Assembly (NCBI GenBank): GCA_014361205.1
Contig: JACIVZ010000006.1
Coordinates: 1-41,779, forward strand
Reading direction: 5' to 3'
Source of the DNA: Methanomethylovorans sp.
GTDB lineage: Archaea > Halobacteriota > Methanosarcinia > Methanosarcinales > Methanosarcinaceae
Length of the DNA stretch: 41,779 nucleotides
Part shown: positions 17,785 to 29,527 of the stretch, one piece after another
Layout: every line of letters begins with the position of its first letter
Numbering within the stretch: position 1 is the first letter of the stretch
Translations under genes and position numbers: made by a program
Notes under the pieces: model-generated
Databases searched by the model: none
Seen by the model: the letters and a program-made list of their open reading frames with translations, nothing else
Told to the model about the DNA's origin: nothing

Positions 17785-18896
17785 AAAATATACCAGGAAC
17801 AAAAAATTTCATACATGTTATTGTTATTCTGACAGTTGTAGTTTTTTTTATTATGTTTTTAGTTACAGGGGTATTTCCTGCTTCTGCAAAAGAGTTCTTA
17901 CCTCCTACATACGAGCACACGACTAACTTTTACACTGGTTACGGCGAACCGGATCTTTATGCTTCGGTGATAGGGGATATGGAACTGAAAAGAGGAGAAA
18001 CAAGAGATATAAAGATTGTAATTTCGAATAGAGGGGTACTGTATGGTGCAAAGAGTGCCCAAGGTGTTGGCACATCGAAGACTAAACAGGCTCTTGCCAT
18101 GAGGGAAATGGAATATGAATCCCTGCGTACCGTTGCTTATGGTGTGAAGGCTACCCTTGTGAGCAATTCTGAATATATAGATGTTGACCCAACAACAAAC
18201 AGTCAGACCATTGAGAAGATATTTCCGGGTCAATTACCTGATGATCCTCTTGTCTTTACACTAAAGGTTTCGGATAAAGCACCTGCTGGTGTATATATGC
18301 TATCTTTGCCTCTTGTATACGAGTACAAAAAAGACATACGCATGACTATGGGCAGCACAAACATCATGGGTCTGCCTGATGCAGATCATGCCACCTATTT
18401 CCAGACTGCCAACAAGACCCTTACAATACCATTAATCATAGAACCTGAACCCAGGTTATCTGTTACTAATGTTTCAGGGCAGATTCCAACAGGAGGTAAA
18501 GCTGTTATTAATGTCACATATACAAATATGGGTGAGCTTCCGGCAACTGATGCTGTTGCAAGGATCATTGCCATGAAACCGCTTTCTTGTGAGCGATCCA
18601 TCCAAACTCTTGGCACCATAGACCCGGGTTTCAGCAAAACGGCGTCTTTTGTGATATCTGCTGAACGTGAAGCTGTGGTAAAGACATATGGTCTTGACAG
18701 TGAGATCAAATATATTGATACAGACGGTGATATAGCATATTCACGCAATATGAAAGTAGATGTGACAGTCACGCTTGCTAAACAAAAATTAAACATAACC
18801 GCTATTGCAATTGCCGGGATAATCCTCACGTTAATTGTGCTGATATCTAAGAACATATTAAGGAGCATGAACCAAAAGAAAAGAGGGATAGAATGA
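17781..18896 (+). CDS. COG1361-like surface protein, first RND-linked paralogue
   Basis: The 371-residue product has a signal or anchor segment at about residues 12-35 (VIVILTVVVFFIMFLVTG). Its outward part has two or more beta-sandwich (CARDB/NEW3-like) domains, and a C-terminal membrane helix (ITAIAIAGIILTLIVLIS) ends in a basic tail. Motifs shared with the next protein are a GD.E..RG start, REMEYESLRTVAYGVKATL, KAPAGVYMLSLPL and a late SEIKY.DTDGD segment. Overlapping stop and start codons on both sides couple it to the RND gene and to its paralogue. It is probably an extracytoplasmic partner of the exporter. Function is not established. Confidence 0.78.
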   Translation: MKNIPGTKNFIHVIVILTVVVFFIMFLVTGVFPASAKEFLPPTYEHTTNFYTGYGEPDLYASVIGDMELKRGETRDIKIVISNRGVLYGAKSAQGVGTSKTKQALAMREMEYESLRTVAYGVKATLVSNSEYIDVDPTTNSQTIEKIFPGQLPDDPLVFTLKVSDKAPAGVYMLSLPLVYEYKKDIRMTMGSTNIMGLPDADHATYFQTANKTLTIPLIIEPEPRLSVTNVSGQIPTGGKAVINVTYTNMGELPATDAVARIIAMKPLSCERSIQTLGTIDPGFSKTASFVISAEREAVVKTYGLDSEIKYIDTDGDIAYSRNMKVDVTVTLAKQKLNITAIAIAGIILTLIVLISKNILRSMNQKKRGIE

Positions 18897-19978
18897 ACAG
18901 CCTGAAAAATGTTGTAAGTGTCATGACATTTCTGTTTCTGGTAATTTGTATTACATCACCTGCATATGCCCGATTGCCGGAATTCTTCAACTTTGATGAT
19001 AACTATTATGTGGTCTATGGAGGACCTAACGTAACTGCAACCCTAGTAGGTGATAATGAATATTATAGAGGGGACAAAGTTACCCTAAACCTAAATCTTA
19101 TGAACAAAGGTGTTATCACAGGATTCAAAGATAAAGCTGGCAGGAAGAATCTTAACAATCTGGAACAGAAGATCCAGATGACAGAAATGAAATACGAAGC
19201 CCAGAGGACAACTGCTATTGGCATTGTAGCTATCCTCAGTTCTGAAAGTCCTTATATAAAAGTAAAATCCGGACCTCAGGAAGCAGGTTCCCTTTTATCG
19301 GGAGAACAAACCGAAAAGCCTGTCAAATTCAACATTGAGATATCCAAGAATGCCCCGGCTGGTGTTTATCCCCTGGACTTGCAGCTGTATTATGGATATC
19401 AGCAGGACGTGCAACTCGGCGGTGATGATGAAACGGATCTGGGCATTACTAATATGGAAGTTGGATTGTGGTACTCGGTGGGCAGGCAAAATCAGACTAT
19501 CAACATAAAAGTAGGTAATGAAGCTTCTTTTGAAGTGGTGAACGTCACAGGTAAGCTGTATGCAGATGAAGAGGGACTTTTACGTGTTACTTACAAGAAC
19601 ACAGGCGAGATGACTGCCAAAGATGCCACTGTCAGAATAAGTGTGGATGATCCGTTCAGTACAACAGATGATCAGGCATTTTTGGGTACATTGGCACCAG
19701 GAGAGACTTCAGATGCTTTGTTTAGGCTCAAGGTTGATGAAATGGCAGTTGCCAAAGCCTATTCTATTAACAGTGAGATTAAGTATGAAGATGAGGACGG
19801 GCACAGTCGTGTATCAGATACAATAAAGATAAAGACTGAAACACTGCCTGCACGTTCTTTTGGCGAATCATTGTCAAATTATACTGGATTCTTTGCAATA
19901 ATTGTAATAGTAATCGTAGTTACAGGTGCTTTCCTTATCTATAAAAAACAGGAGGGAAGAAACAGAGGTAAGGAATAA
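18893..19978 (+). CDS. COG1361-like surface protein, second RND-linked paralogue
   Basis: This 361-residue paralogue of the preceding protein shows the same order: signal peptide (residues 1-25, ending near AYA), a GDNEYYRGDKVTLNLNLMNKG domain, TEMKYEAQRTTAIGIVAIL, NAPAGVYPLDLQLYYGY, a CARDB-like domain and a C-terminal membrane helix (FFAIIVIVIVVTGAFLIYK). Shared SEIKYEDEDG and SEIKYIDTDG segments support duplication. Its ATG overlaps the stop of its neighbour (ATGA). Both proteins should sit outside the membrane next to the RND pump. The role, for example as adaptor, cargo binder or envelope link, is inference. Confidence 0.78.
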   Translation: MNSLKNVVSVMTFLFLVICITSPAYARLPEFFNFDDNYYVVYGGPNVTATLVGDNEYYRGDKVTLNLNLMNKGVITGFKDKAGRKNLNNLEQKIQMTEMKYEAQRTTAIGIVAILSSESPYIKVKSGPQEAGSLLSGEQTEKPVKFNIEISKNAPAGVYPLDLQLYYGYQQDVQLGGDDETDLGITNMEVGLWYSVGRQNQTINIKVGNEASFEVVNVTGKLYADEEGLLRVTYKNTGEMTAKDATVRISVDDPFSTTDDQAFLGTLAPGETSDALFRLKVDEMAVAKAYSINSEIKYEDEDGHSRVSDTIKIKTETLPARSFGESLSNYTGFFAIIVIVIVVTGAFLIYKKQEGRNRGKE

Positions 19979-20240
19979 CTTTCCTTTTTTATACAGACAT
20001 CTGACACTGGTTCATGCATTCTTATTATGTGCTTCGAAAATTGAGGTCACTGAATTGAATATGAAGCAAAGGGTTTCATATTTCTTGCCAGACACAGTAT
20101 CGGTATATCTACTGACCAGCGTATGTTTTAAGTCTGCCACTCCATGATCCATATTAAAGAAAATTAACTATGAATTAGTTCTAAAATTTCCCACATGATA
20201 TTGAAGAGACTCTGCTATGTAACTAAAAAGGGGACTAAGG
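19979..20240. other. Intergenic region with a possible 46-codon frame
   Basis: After the RND operon there is a short T-rich run (about 19980-19990). On the minus strand an ATG at 20152 opens a 46-codon frame ending at 20012, with no clear ribosome-binding site and no recognisable family. It may be a small gene, a remnant or chance. I see no strong hairpin. Confidence 0.3.
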
Positions 20241-20648
20241 TCAGAGCAGTTTTTTGCCTGCATCTGGTCCAGATTTACACTCATATACCTCTGTAATTTT
20301 CATGATGATAAGACTTCGGGCAGGAAAACGGTCTCCCATGGATTTGACCATTCTATACATTTTTTCATATTCTTCACCACTTGTTTTGATTTCAATATTT
20401 CCTTTTATCTGGAAACATCCCTGTGTTTCCGGACCCCAGACATACATTGCAGCTCTGGGATTTTCCCTGAGGTTTTCAAGTGTTTTTAGAAAATAATTAT
20501 CAGCAATCCAGATGGTTTCATCGTCCTCTTGCAATTTACAAAAACCAATTGGTATGACATTAGGAATACCATCTTTTGAAGCTGTTGCCAGTGGAAATAC
20601 TCTCATCTTGGAAAATGCATCTTTCATATCTGAATTAAGTTTTACCAT
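20241..20648 (-). CDS. Pyridoxamine 5'-phosphate oxidase-family FMN-binding protein
   Basis: The 135-residue product has the split-barrel flavin-binding fold. It starts with MRVFPLATASKDGIPNVIPIGF, continues with WIADNYFLKTLENLRENPRAAMYVW and later has GCFQIKGNIEI. Archaeal members bind FMN or F420 and are mostly uncharacterised, so a role in PLP synthesis should not be assumed even though pdxS/pdxT are close by. It has GGTGAT just before ATG 20648 and a TATA-like element near 20690. It is a single gene. Confidence 0.85.
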   Translation of the reverse strand: MVKLNSDMKDAFSKMRVFPLATASKDGIPNVIPIGFCKLQEDDETIWIADNYFLKTLENLRENPRAAMYVWGPETQGCFQIKGNIEIKTSGEEYEKMYRMVKSMGDRFPARSLIIMKITEVYECKSGPDAGKKLL

Positions 20649-20758
20649 TATATCACCGGTTAATATTTAGATTTACACAACATAGTATAAAAGATAACCT
20701 TCAGAGATTTGGACAGAAATATGCAAAGTATTTTTCACAAAAATAAACTAAACCAGCA

Positions 20759-21574
20759 TTATGCATCCATATACACTCCTATCCCCGTGATAATTTCACC
20801 ATGCGCAGATACCCAACTGTGCTGAGGTCCCGACAATCTGATATTAATAAAATCAGTAAAGCTGTTTGACTGCCATCCTCCGACCCACCATTCATTAAAT
20901 GCATCCATTCTTATATCAATAATTACCTGTGCATCAGGAGATGTTTCATATTGAGCATATACTTTGCTCTGATAGGTGTACACTTCTGGTTGCTCAGCCA
21001 TCCATAAATGGCTTTCATTAGCGGTGAAATTTTGAATCAGGTTATATTTTGGCATAAGCACCATTTCATGACCAAGGGGATTCTTTGTAGATATACTCCG
21101 GTTACATACCACCAATGTTGAAAAATCCAGAGTATCTGGATATGGTGTTTCCTCTGAATATTGATCAGAAGTAATACGTATTATCTCCACCTCCTGAGGG
21201 TCAGTGTCTGGTATAATTCTTTCGGTGGCCTCAGAATAAAATACAGGTTTTAACATATCTTTTTTCATGGAAAGCATAAGCCCGTGTTCAGTTTCCACAA
21301 GCGCATATTCCCAGGAAGAATTGATTTCATTGAACTGATTCTCTACAATGTTTTTACCTACTGCAGATGTATTGTTTAATACCGGTATTGGCAAGTAAAA
21401 AATTACATTACTCAGTGTCTGGTTTGTTAAAATGGAAATACTGTAGGAATAACTGCTCTGATAACTATCTTCATACATCTTTTGTTTTTGTCCTATCCAC
21501 CAGAAAGACAGTAAGCCTGCAGAAAAAATCAATATCAATGCCATGCAGCCTATTATTTTTAAAATCATTCGCAT
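20759..21574 (-). CDS. Membrane-anchored protein of unknown function
   Basis: The preferred product is about 271 residues with an N-terminal membrane helix (ILKIIGCMALILIFSAGLL) and an outward part of about 240 residues. That part includes SNVIFYLPIPVLNNTSAVG, a TEHGLMLSMKKDM segment and a C-terminal WWVGGWQSN...IRLSGPQHSWV stretch rich in aromatic residues. I do not recognise the family. The open frame runs to 21697, but AGGTGGGAT just before ATG 21574 decides the start. A perfect dyad (21657-21679) lies beside its TATA box, so it is probably tightly regulated. Confidence 0.72.
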   Translation of the reverse strand: MRMILKIIGCMALILIFSAGLLSFWWIGQKQKMYEDSYQSSYSYSISILTNQTLSNVIFYLPIPVLNNTSAVGKNIVENQFNEINSSWEYALVETEHGLMLSMKKDMLKPVFYSEATERIIPDTDPQEVEIIRITSDQYSEETPYPDTLDFSTLVVCNRSISTKNPLGHEMVLMPKYNLIQNFTANESHLWMAEQPEVYTYQSKVYAQYETSPDAQVIIDIRMDAFNEWWVGGWQSNSFTDFINIRLSGPQHSWVSAHGEIITGIGVYMDA

Positions 21575-21656
21575 TTCATCCCACCTGCAGTACTTCCAAA
21601 CAAGCACTACAAGAATATATGTATTCTTATTAAAGCTCAGGTAAAATAAAACCAAC

Positions 21657-21692
21657 GTATACATTGTACAAATGTATACATTATATATATCA
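21657..21692 (-). promoter_or_regulatory. Operator-like dyad next to a TATA box
   Basis: GTATACATT (21657-21665) and AATGTATAC (21671-21679) form a perfect 9-bp inverted repeat with a GTACA spacer. On the minus strand a TATA box (about 21681-21692) comes just before it, so the dyad fills the space between TATA box and predicted start (about 21658). A protein bound there would block transcription of the membrane-anchored protein gene. Confidence 0.6.
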
Positions 21693-21731
21693 GACAAAGT
21701 TCATAATCGGAACTCAAAAATTATTTATAAG

Positions 21732-22328
21732 TTACCGAAAGACTTTGTCTAGGAAATACTGATGTATACGGCTGTCCGAAGTAAGTTCCGGATGAAATGC
21801 CAAAGCTAAAAGGTTTCCCTGTTCTGCAGCAACTATCATGTTATCAAGGGTTCCCAAAACCTTTACATCCTTGCCTGCATACGTTATTGCAGGAGCTCTT
21901 ATGAAGACGGCATTATAAGGAGTTTCAAGGAAAAACAGATCAATTTTAGTCTCAAATGATTCACGCTGTCTTCCGAAGGCATTTCTGTTCACATGAATAT
22001 CCATAAGTCCCAGTAAGTGCTGATGAGTTTTTCTTACCTGCTCATCGCCTTCTTTAGCCAACAGGATAAGACCAGCACAAGTACCCATTATAGGCATACC
22101 TGCTGCATGCATAGCTTTTATCTCATCGCTGATCCCTTCTTTTACCAGCAGTTTTCCAAGAGTTGTGCTTTCTCCTCCTGGAAGCACAAGAGCATCGCAT
22201 GTGGGAACCTGACCCTTGTGCTTTATAGTAACAATTTCTGCCTGCTCATTTCTTTCGAAAAGAGCACGTTTGAGAGCATCAACATGCTCCGACACATTAC
22301 CCTGTATACCAATGACACCTATACGCAC
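21732..22328 (-). CDS. pdxT: PLP synthase glutaminase subunit PdxT
   Basis: This class I glutaminase of about 198 residues supplies ammonia to PdxS in the DXP-independent route to pyridoxal 5'-phosphate. It shows RIGVIGIQGNVSEHVDAL, the oxyanion PGGESTTLGKLL segment, the nucleophile in MGTCAGLILLA and the catalytic His-Glu pair in AFHPELTSD. The longer frame starts at GTG 22337, which lies inside AAGGTG; GTG 22328 is better spaced and gives the usual MRIGVIG start. It lies 21 bp after pdxS in one operon. Confidence 0.95.
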   Translation of the reverse strand: MRIGVIGIQGNVSEHVDALKRALFERNEQAEIVTIKHKGQVPTCDALVLPGGESTTLGKLLVKEGISDEIKAMHAAGMPIMGTCAGLILLAKEGDEQVRKTHQHLLGLMDIHVNRNAFGRQRESFETKIDLFFLETPYNAVFIRAPAITYAGKDVKVLGTLDNMIVAAEQGNLLALAFHPELTSDSRIHQYFLDKVFR

Positions 22329-22349
22329 TGCATACACCTTAAAAAAACT

Positions 22350-23249
22350 TTACCATCCTCTGGTCTGCAGAGCCTGCTCAGGAGGGATAGTATCCGTGCT
22401 TATACCCTTCATACCGGCACCAATTCCTTTTGATATCTCAGCAAGCTTCTGAGGATCATCATAATTGTTGACCGCCTCCACTATAGCTGATGCCATTAGC
22501 TCCGGTTTTTCTGCCTTAAAAATACCTGAACCTACAAATACACCATCCGCACCCAGCCGCATCATCAGTGCCGCATCTGCAGGTGTAGCTACACCTCCTG
22601 CAGCAAAGTTTACAACAGGTAACCTCTGCAACTTTGCTGTTTCTATCACAAGTTCAACAGGGGCTTCGATCTCACGAGCAGTAAGCATAATTTCTTCTTT
22701 TGTTTTTCCTGCAAGAGCCCGGATTTCTCCTGTTATCTGTTTCATATGACGCACAGCTTCTCTTACATCTCCTGTTCCAGCTTCGCCTTTGGTGCGTATC
22801 ATTGCCGCTCCTTCATTGATCCTGCGCAGAGCTTCTCCAAGATTACGGGCTCCGCATACAAAAGGAACTGTGAACCGGGTCTTGTCTATATGGAACTTGT
22901 CATCAGCAGGGGTAAGCACTTCCGACTCATCAATCATATCAACACCAAGAGCCTGCAGAATTTCAGCTTCCACGAAATGTCCGATACGCGCCTTTGCCAT
23001 CACTGGAATGGTTACGCTTTCAATAATTTCAGTTATAATCTGTGGGTCAGCCATTCTTGCCACACCCCCTGCTTTTCGTATATCGGCAGGCACTGCCTGA
23101 AGAGCCATAACCGCAACAGCTCCCGCTTCTTCTGCTATCCGTGCCTGCTCAGGATTTGTCACATCCATTATGACACCTCCTTTCTGCATACTGGCAAACC
23201 CACGCTTTATCAGTTCAGTACCATGTCTTAGTTTCTCAAGTTCCATCAT
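22350..23249 (-). CDS. pdxS: PLP synthase lyase subunit PdxS
   Basis: The product is about 299 residues with the (beta/alpha)8 PdxS fold that makes PLP from ribose 5-phosphate, glyceraldehyde 3-phosphate and ammonia. Typical segments are [16 protein letters not shown], then [20 protein letters not shown] (with an active-site lysine region), then [14 protein letters not shown] and the C-terminal phosphate site [13 protein letters not shown] followed by [12 protein letters not shown]. The frame has three ATGs (23255, 23249, 23246); AGGA next to the first favours 23249 or 23246. It is first in the pdxS-pdxT operon, with a TATA-like ATTTATTTATA about 50 bp upstream. Confidence 0.96.
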   Translation of the reverse strand: MMELEKLRHGTELIKRGFASMQKGGVIMDVTNPEQARIAEEAGAVAVMALQAVPADIRKAGGVARMADPQIITEIIESVTIPVMAKARIGHFVEAEILQALGVDMIDESEVLTPADDKFHIDKTRFTVPFVCGARNLGEALRRINEGAAMIRTKGEAGTGDVREAVRHMKQITGEIRALAGKTKEEIMLTAREIEAPVELVIETAKLQRLPVVNFAAGGVATPADAALMMRLGADGVFVGSGIFKAEKPELMASAIVEAVNNYDDPQKLAEISKGIGAGMKGISTDTIPPEQALQTRGW

Positions 23250-23327
23250 TATCATCCTGTTATTCTATCATGGACATCCTACGCTTTCACCTATAAATAA
23301 ATGTTCCTAATGAAGATAATGCTCAAG

Positions 23328-25826
23328 TTATGAATAATTTTCCTCCCTGTTCTCAGATTCTATCCTTGCTACTCCCACTACCTTATCTCCCTGATGCACA
23401 TCCATTATCTTAACACCCTGTGTATTTCTGCCTTGAACCCTTATATCCTTCACAGGCACACGAATAATTATACCATCTGATGTGGTAATCATCACTTCAT
23501 CTTCTTCACGCACAGCCTTGACATTGACCACTGAGCCATTGCGCAGGCTTGTAGCTATTGTAATGACACCCTTGCCTCCTCTATGCAATGTACGATATTC
23601 TGCAAATTCAGTACGTTTACCAAATCCATTTTCTGTTATTGTTAATAAGCTTGCATTTTCATCTACCACGTCCAGACTTACCACTTTATCACCCTGTTCC
23701 AATTTAATACCGTGCACTCCATATGCATTTCTTCCCATTGGACGCACATCATTTTCAGAAAAACGGATGGCTTTACCATGTTTTGATACCAAGACCACAT
23801 CTTTTGATCCATCTGTCAGTGCCACATTAACGAGTTCGTCATCATCTGGTAGGTTAATAGCTATAATACCAGCTTTACGTGGATTGCTAAAATCTGAAAG
23901 CCGGGATTTTTTCACAATCCCTGACTGGGTAGCCATGAAGAGATATTTATCTGCTGAGAATTCTTTTACAGGTATCATAGTTGTAACATATTCTCCATCA
24001 CCCAGCTCCAGAAGATTTATTATGGCCTTACCCCTGGATTGCCTGCTCCCTTCAGGAATCTCATAGACCTTCTGCCAGTGAGCCCTTCCCTTATTGGTAA
24101 AGAAGAGTATATAATCATGAGTTGAAGCAACAAAGATATTCTCCACAAAATCTTCTTCCTTTGTTTCCATACCAATAACACCTTTTCCTCCACGGCGCTG
24201 TTGGGAATATGTATTGACCGGCAGGCGTTTGATATATCCGCTATTGGTGATGGTAACAACTACATCCTCTTGTGGAATGAGGTCTTCAAGATCAATTTCC
24301 ACATGTGATGCTTTGATTTGTGTTCTGCGTGCATCATTATATTTTTCTTTGAGCTCTGTAAGTTCTGTTTTTATGATATCATATTTCTTTTCATCACTTT
24401 GCATTATGGACATATATTCGGAAATAAGTCGCATAAGCTCTTCGTACTCATCATCTATTTTCTCCCTTTCAAGAGTCGTAAGCTTCTGCAGGCGCATGTC
24501 TAGAATTGCTTTTGCCTGTATCTCATCCAGACTGAAATTTGAGATTAAACCAATGCGTGCCTCCTCAACCGTTCTGGAAGCACGAATAAGGGAAATTACA
24601 GCATCTAAATGGTTAAGTGCAATCTTTAGCCCTCTGAGTATATGAGCCCGTTCTTCAGATTTTTTTAACTGGAACTGAGTACGTTTCTGGATTATATCCA
24701 TCCTGTGTTCCAGATAAATCTGCAGTATTCTTTTCAGGTTAAGTTCAAGAGGCACATTATCCACAAGTGCCAGGTTGATTATGCCAAAGGTGGTCTGCAT
24801 TTGGGTATGTTTGTATAACTGATTAAGTACTACATTCGGATCAATACCCCTGCTAAGTTCTATAACTATGCGGATACCATCACGGTCGGATTCATCTCTC
24901 AGGTCAGAGATACCTGTAATCTTTTTCTCCCTGACAAGTAATGCAATATCTTCGATAAGTTTGGACTTGTTTACCTGATATGGAATTTCGGTTACAATGA
25001 TTGCATTTTTATCTTTCCTGATCTCTTCTATTGTAGCCACAGCCCGTAGCTGTATTTTACCTCTTCCAGTTTCATAGGCTTCTTTTATACCTTGAATGCC
25101 CAGGATAATTCCACCTGTTGGAAAATCTGGTCCCTTGAGTACTGTCATAAGATCGTGTAACGTTGCAGAAGGATTATCAATGAGCATGACTGTAGCATCT
25201 ACTACTTCTCCAAGGTTATGAGGTGCCATATTAGTGGCCATACCCACAGCAATACCAGTTGACCCGTTAATCAGCAGGTTCGGCAGTTTTGCCGGCAGTA
25301 CAACAGGCTCTACAAGGGAACCATCATAGTTTGGATTCATCTGGACTGTTTCTTTATCCAGATCCTGAAGCATTTCATCAGCTACCTTGCTCATACGTGC
25401 TTCAGTATAACGCATTGCAGCAGCAGAATCACCATCAATGGAACCAAAATTACCCTGACCATCTATTAACGGATAACGCAGAGAGAAATCCTGCACCATT
25501 CTTACAAGACTTTCATAAACTGCAGAATCACCATGGGGGTGGTATTTACCCAGTACATCTCCTACTACACGGGCAGATTTCTTATAAGGTTTATCATAAG
25601 TAATGCCTGATTCATACATAGAGTACAGTATTCTTCTATGTACAGGTTTCAGCCCGTCTCTTGCATCAGGCAGAGCACGTCCGACAATTACGCTCATGGC
25701 ATAATCTATATAGGAGTTTTTCATTTCATCTTCTATTAGGACAGGAATTACCTTTTCACCTGTTTCTGTGGGCTGGATTCCTACAGGATTTATATCAGTT
25801 TCATTATCTTTTTTATTATCTGCCAT
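23328..25826 (-). CDS. gyrA: DNA gyrase subunit A
   Basis: The 832-residue product is the breakage-reunion subunit. It begins with a standard [24 protein letters not shown] segment, has the catalytic tyrosine at about residue 140 ([12 protein letters not shown]), and carries the GyrA box QRRGGKG near residue 540, which marks true gyrase able to wrap DNA and introduce negative supercoils. The C-terminal pinwheel repeats follow. It begins 10 bp after gyrB, with GAGGTG just upstream. Bacterial-type gyrase is known in Methanosarcinales and is regarded as an ancient transfer from bacteria. Confidence 0.97.
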   Translation of the reverse strand: MADNKKDNETDINPVGIQPTETGEKVIPVLIEDEMKNSYIDYAMSVIVGRALPDARDGLKPVHRRILYSMYESGITYDKPYKKSARVVGDVLGKYHPHGDSAVYESLVRMVQDFSLRYPLIDGQGNFGSIDGDSAAAMRYTEARMSKVADEMLQDLDKETVQMNPNYDGSLVEPVVLPAKLPNLLINGSTGIAVGMATNMAPHNLGEVVDATVMLIDNPSATLHDLMTVLKGPDFPTGGIILGIQGIKEAYETGRGKIQLRAVATIEEIRKDKNAIIVTEIPYQVNKSKLIEDIALLVREKKITGISDLRDESDRDGIRIVIELSRGIDPNVVLNQLYKHTQMQTTFGIINLALVDNVPLELNLKRILQIYLEHRMDIIQKRTQFQLKKSEERAHILRGLKIALNHLDAVISLIRASRTVEEARIGLISNFSLDEIQAKAILDMRLQKLTTLEREKIDDEYEELMRLISEYMSIMQSDEKKYDIIKTELTELKEKYNDARRTQIKASHVEIDLEDLIPQEDVVVTITNSGYIKRLPVNTYSQQRRGGKGVIGMETKEEDFVENIFVASTHDYILFFTNKGRAHWQKVYEIPEGSRQSRGKAIINLLELGDGEYVTTMIPVKEFSADKYLFMATQSGIVKKSRLSDFSNPRKAGIIAINLPDDDELVNVALTDGSKDVVLVSKHGKAIRFSENDVRPMGRNAYGVHGIKLEQGDKVVSLDVVDENASLLTITENGFGKRTEFAEYRTLHRGGKGVITIATSLRNGSVVNVKAVREEDEVMITTSDGIIIRVPVKDIRVQGRNTQGVKIMDVHQGDKVVGVARIESENREENYS

Positions 25827-25836
25827 CTGCTACACC

Positions 25837-28073
<2,237 letters not shown>

Positions 28074-28367
28074 CTAAAAGTATAGTGCTTTATGCACGGC
28101 ATCCATAGGATCAGCATAGAAGGAGAGCTGGAATTTGCTTAAAAGATCAGAAGGCACTGTGCTAAGTTTTGATGAGGATGAAGCTGGTATCAGCACTCTC
28201 CGGGCTCCTGCATCAAGGGAGACTTGCAAGAGTTCTGACAAGTTATCTATATTCAATATTGAACCACCTATGGTCATTGTTCCGAGGATCAGATATTTTT
28301 CACAAAATAAAATGAATAAGCTTCCATCGTATATCGATCTATTCCAAGTCTTATACCTTTTGTGAAT
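28074..28367 (-). pseudogene. brxL: Remnant of BREX Lon-like protein BrxL, C-terminal end only
   Basis: An open stretch of about 97 codons on the minus strand holds what matches the C-terminus of the COG4930/BrxL Lon-like proteins: ILGTMTIGGSI, then NIDNLSELLQVSLDAGARRV, then VPSDLLSKFQLSFYADP and DAVHKAL just before the stop. The normal protein is about 700 residues with an AAA+ domain; everything before the protease end is missing. Upstream residues (HKRYKTWNRSIYDGS) do not resemble the family and a stop precedes them. A different frame (28351-28453) also looks coding-like. No other BREX gene is present. It is best read as the scar of a lost defence or stress gene. ATP-dependent archaeal Lon is a less likely source. 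Confidence 0.7.
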
Positions 28368-28453
28368 TTAAGAATCGAAGCATATAATCAATTTCATTAA
28401 ACTCATCTAATTGCTGCTTTGACCATAAACTGATTATATTACATTGAGGACGT

Positions 28454-29434
28454 TTAAAAAATCCTTATATTCTGACCCACACCTTGTTCCTGAGCTTTCT
28501 TATATATCATGTTGGCTGTGGCTATATCCTGTACCGCAAGTCCGGTGGAGTCAAAAATGGTAATCTCCTCATCAGATTGTCTGCCAGGATAAATACCTGC
28601 CACAATCTCACCTAGCTCACAGCAGATATCTTTTTCAGTAATAATACCCTTTGAAAAAGGCACATTTATTTCACCCGAATGCAAAGCCTGTTCAACATCA
28701 TCCACCACCACAGTAGCACGTAGCAGAAGCTGGGGATCAAGTTCTTCCTTACCTTTTGCATCTGCACCTATAGCGTTGATATGAGTACCTTCCTTTATCC
28801 ATTCTGACTTCACAATTGGTGCTCTTACAGGAGTGGTTGTTACTAATATATCGCAGTCACATACATCCTTTATGTTATCTTCCTTCACAAAATCACAGTT
28901 TATCATATGACTCATATCTTTTTCGAAGCGGTCACAATGGCTTAAGTTCCTGCATGTCATTTTCACTTCGTGGATATCCATTACCAGAGATAGAGCAAGC
29001 AACTGTGTGTGAGCCTGATCTCCTACTCCTATCATGCCCACTGTATGTGAATCTTTTCTTGCAAGGTATTTGGACGCCACACCACCGGCAGCACCTGTAC
29101 GCATATCTGTAAGAAATGACCCATCCATGACAGCCAACGGTGCACCAGTTGAAGTAGAATTAAGTAACACTATTGCCATAACTGTAGGTAAGCCTTTCTG
29201 AGGGTTATCCGGATGCACATTCACAATCTTCACACCTGCAATATCTTCTTCTGGCATATAGACAGGCATTGTGCGCAGATCACCGTTATACTTTTCAAAG
29301 TACAGATACGATTTGGAAGGCATCTGTACTTTGTTAAGACCATGCTGTTTAAACCCATTCTCAACAGCTTCAAGCGTTGAAGGCATATCCAGCAAGCTTT
29401 GCACATCTGATTGATCAAGCCATAGCACATCCAT
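28454..29434 (-). CDS. ala: Alanine dehydrogenase / ornithine cyclodeaminase family protein
   Basis: This NAD(P)-dependent enzyme of about 326 residues belongs to the mu-crystallin/OCD family. It has the N-terminal substrate-binding half with MPSKSYLYF and the DLRTMPVYMPEED region, FLTDMRTGAAGGVASKYLA, and the Rossmann loop GMIGVGDQAHTQLLAL. Euryarchaeal members are alanine dehydrogenases that interconvert pyruvate, ammonia and alanine. Ornithine cyclodeaminase or a related imine reductase is an alternative. GGTGAT before ATG 29434 sets the start, seven codons inside the longest frame. It lies just upstream of the BrxL remnant. Confidence 0.85.
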   Translation of the reverse strand: MDVLWLDQSDVQSLLDMPSTLEAVENGFKQHGLNKVQMPSKSYLYFEKYNGDLRTMPVYMPEEDIAGVKIVNVHPDNPQKGLPTVMAIVLLNSTSTGAPLAVMDGSFLTDMRTGAAGGVASKYLARKDSHTVGMIGVGDQAHTQLLALSLVMDIHEVKMTCRNLSHCDRFEKDMSHMINCDFVKEDNIKDVCDCDILVTTTPVRAPIVKSEWIKEGTHINAIGADAKGKEELDPQLLLRATVVVDDVEQALHSGEINVPFSKGIITEKDICCELGEIVAGIYPGRQSDEEITIFDSTGLAVQDIATANMIYKKAQEQGVGQNIRIF

Positions 29435-29527
29435 AGAATCACCACTTACAGACATATTGCTTTCTTCATGACAACTGTAAATATTCTGGTTTTGTACAGG
29501 AAGTAATAATCTACTTCACATCAATTT

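Noticed and set aside
20241-20648. Assignment of the flavin-binding protein to vitamin B6 synthesis
   Set aside because: PdxS/PdxT make PLP directly and need no oxidase; split-barrel flavoproteins of this size in archaea are mostly of other function.
22746-23231. 161-codon plus-strand frame
   Set aside because: It is opposite pdxS, which is highly conserved; the frame has no family features.
28135-28365. 76-codon plus-strand frame
   Set aside because: It is the shadow of the BrxL remnant, which shows clear similarity on the minus strand.
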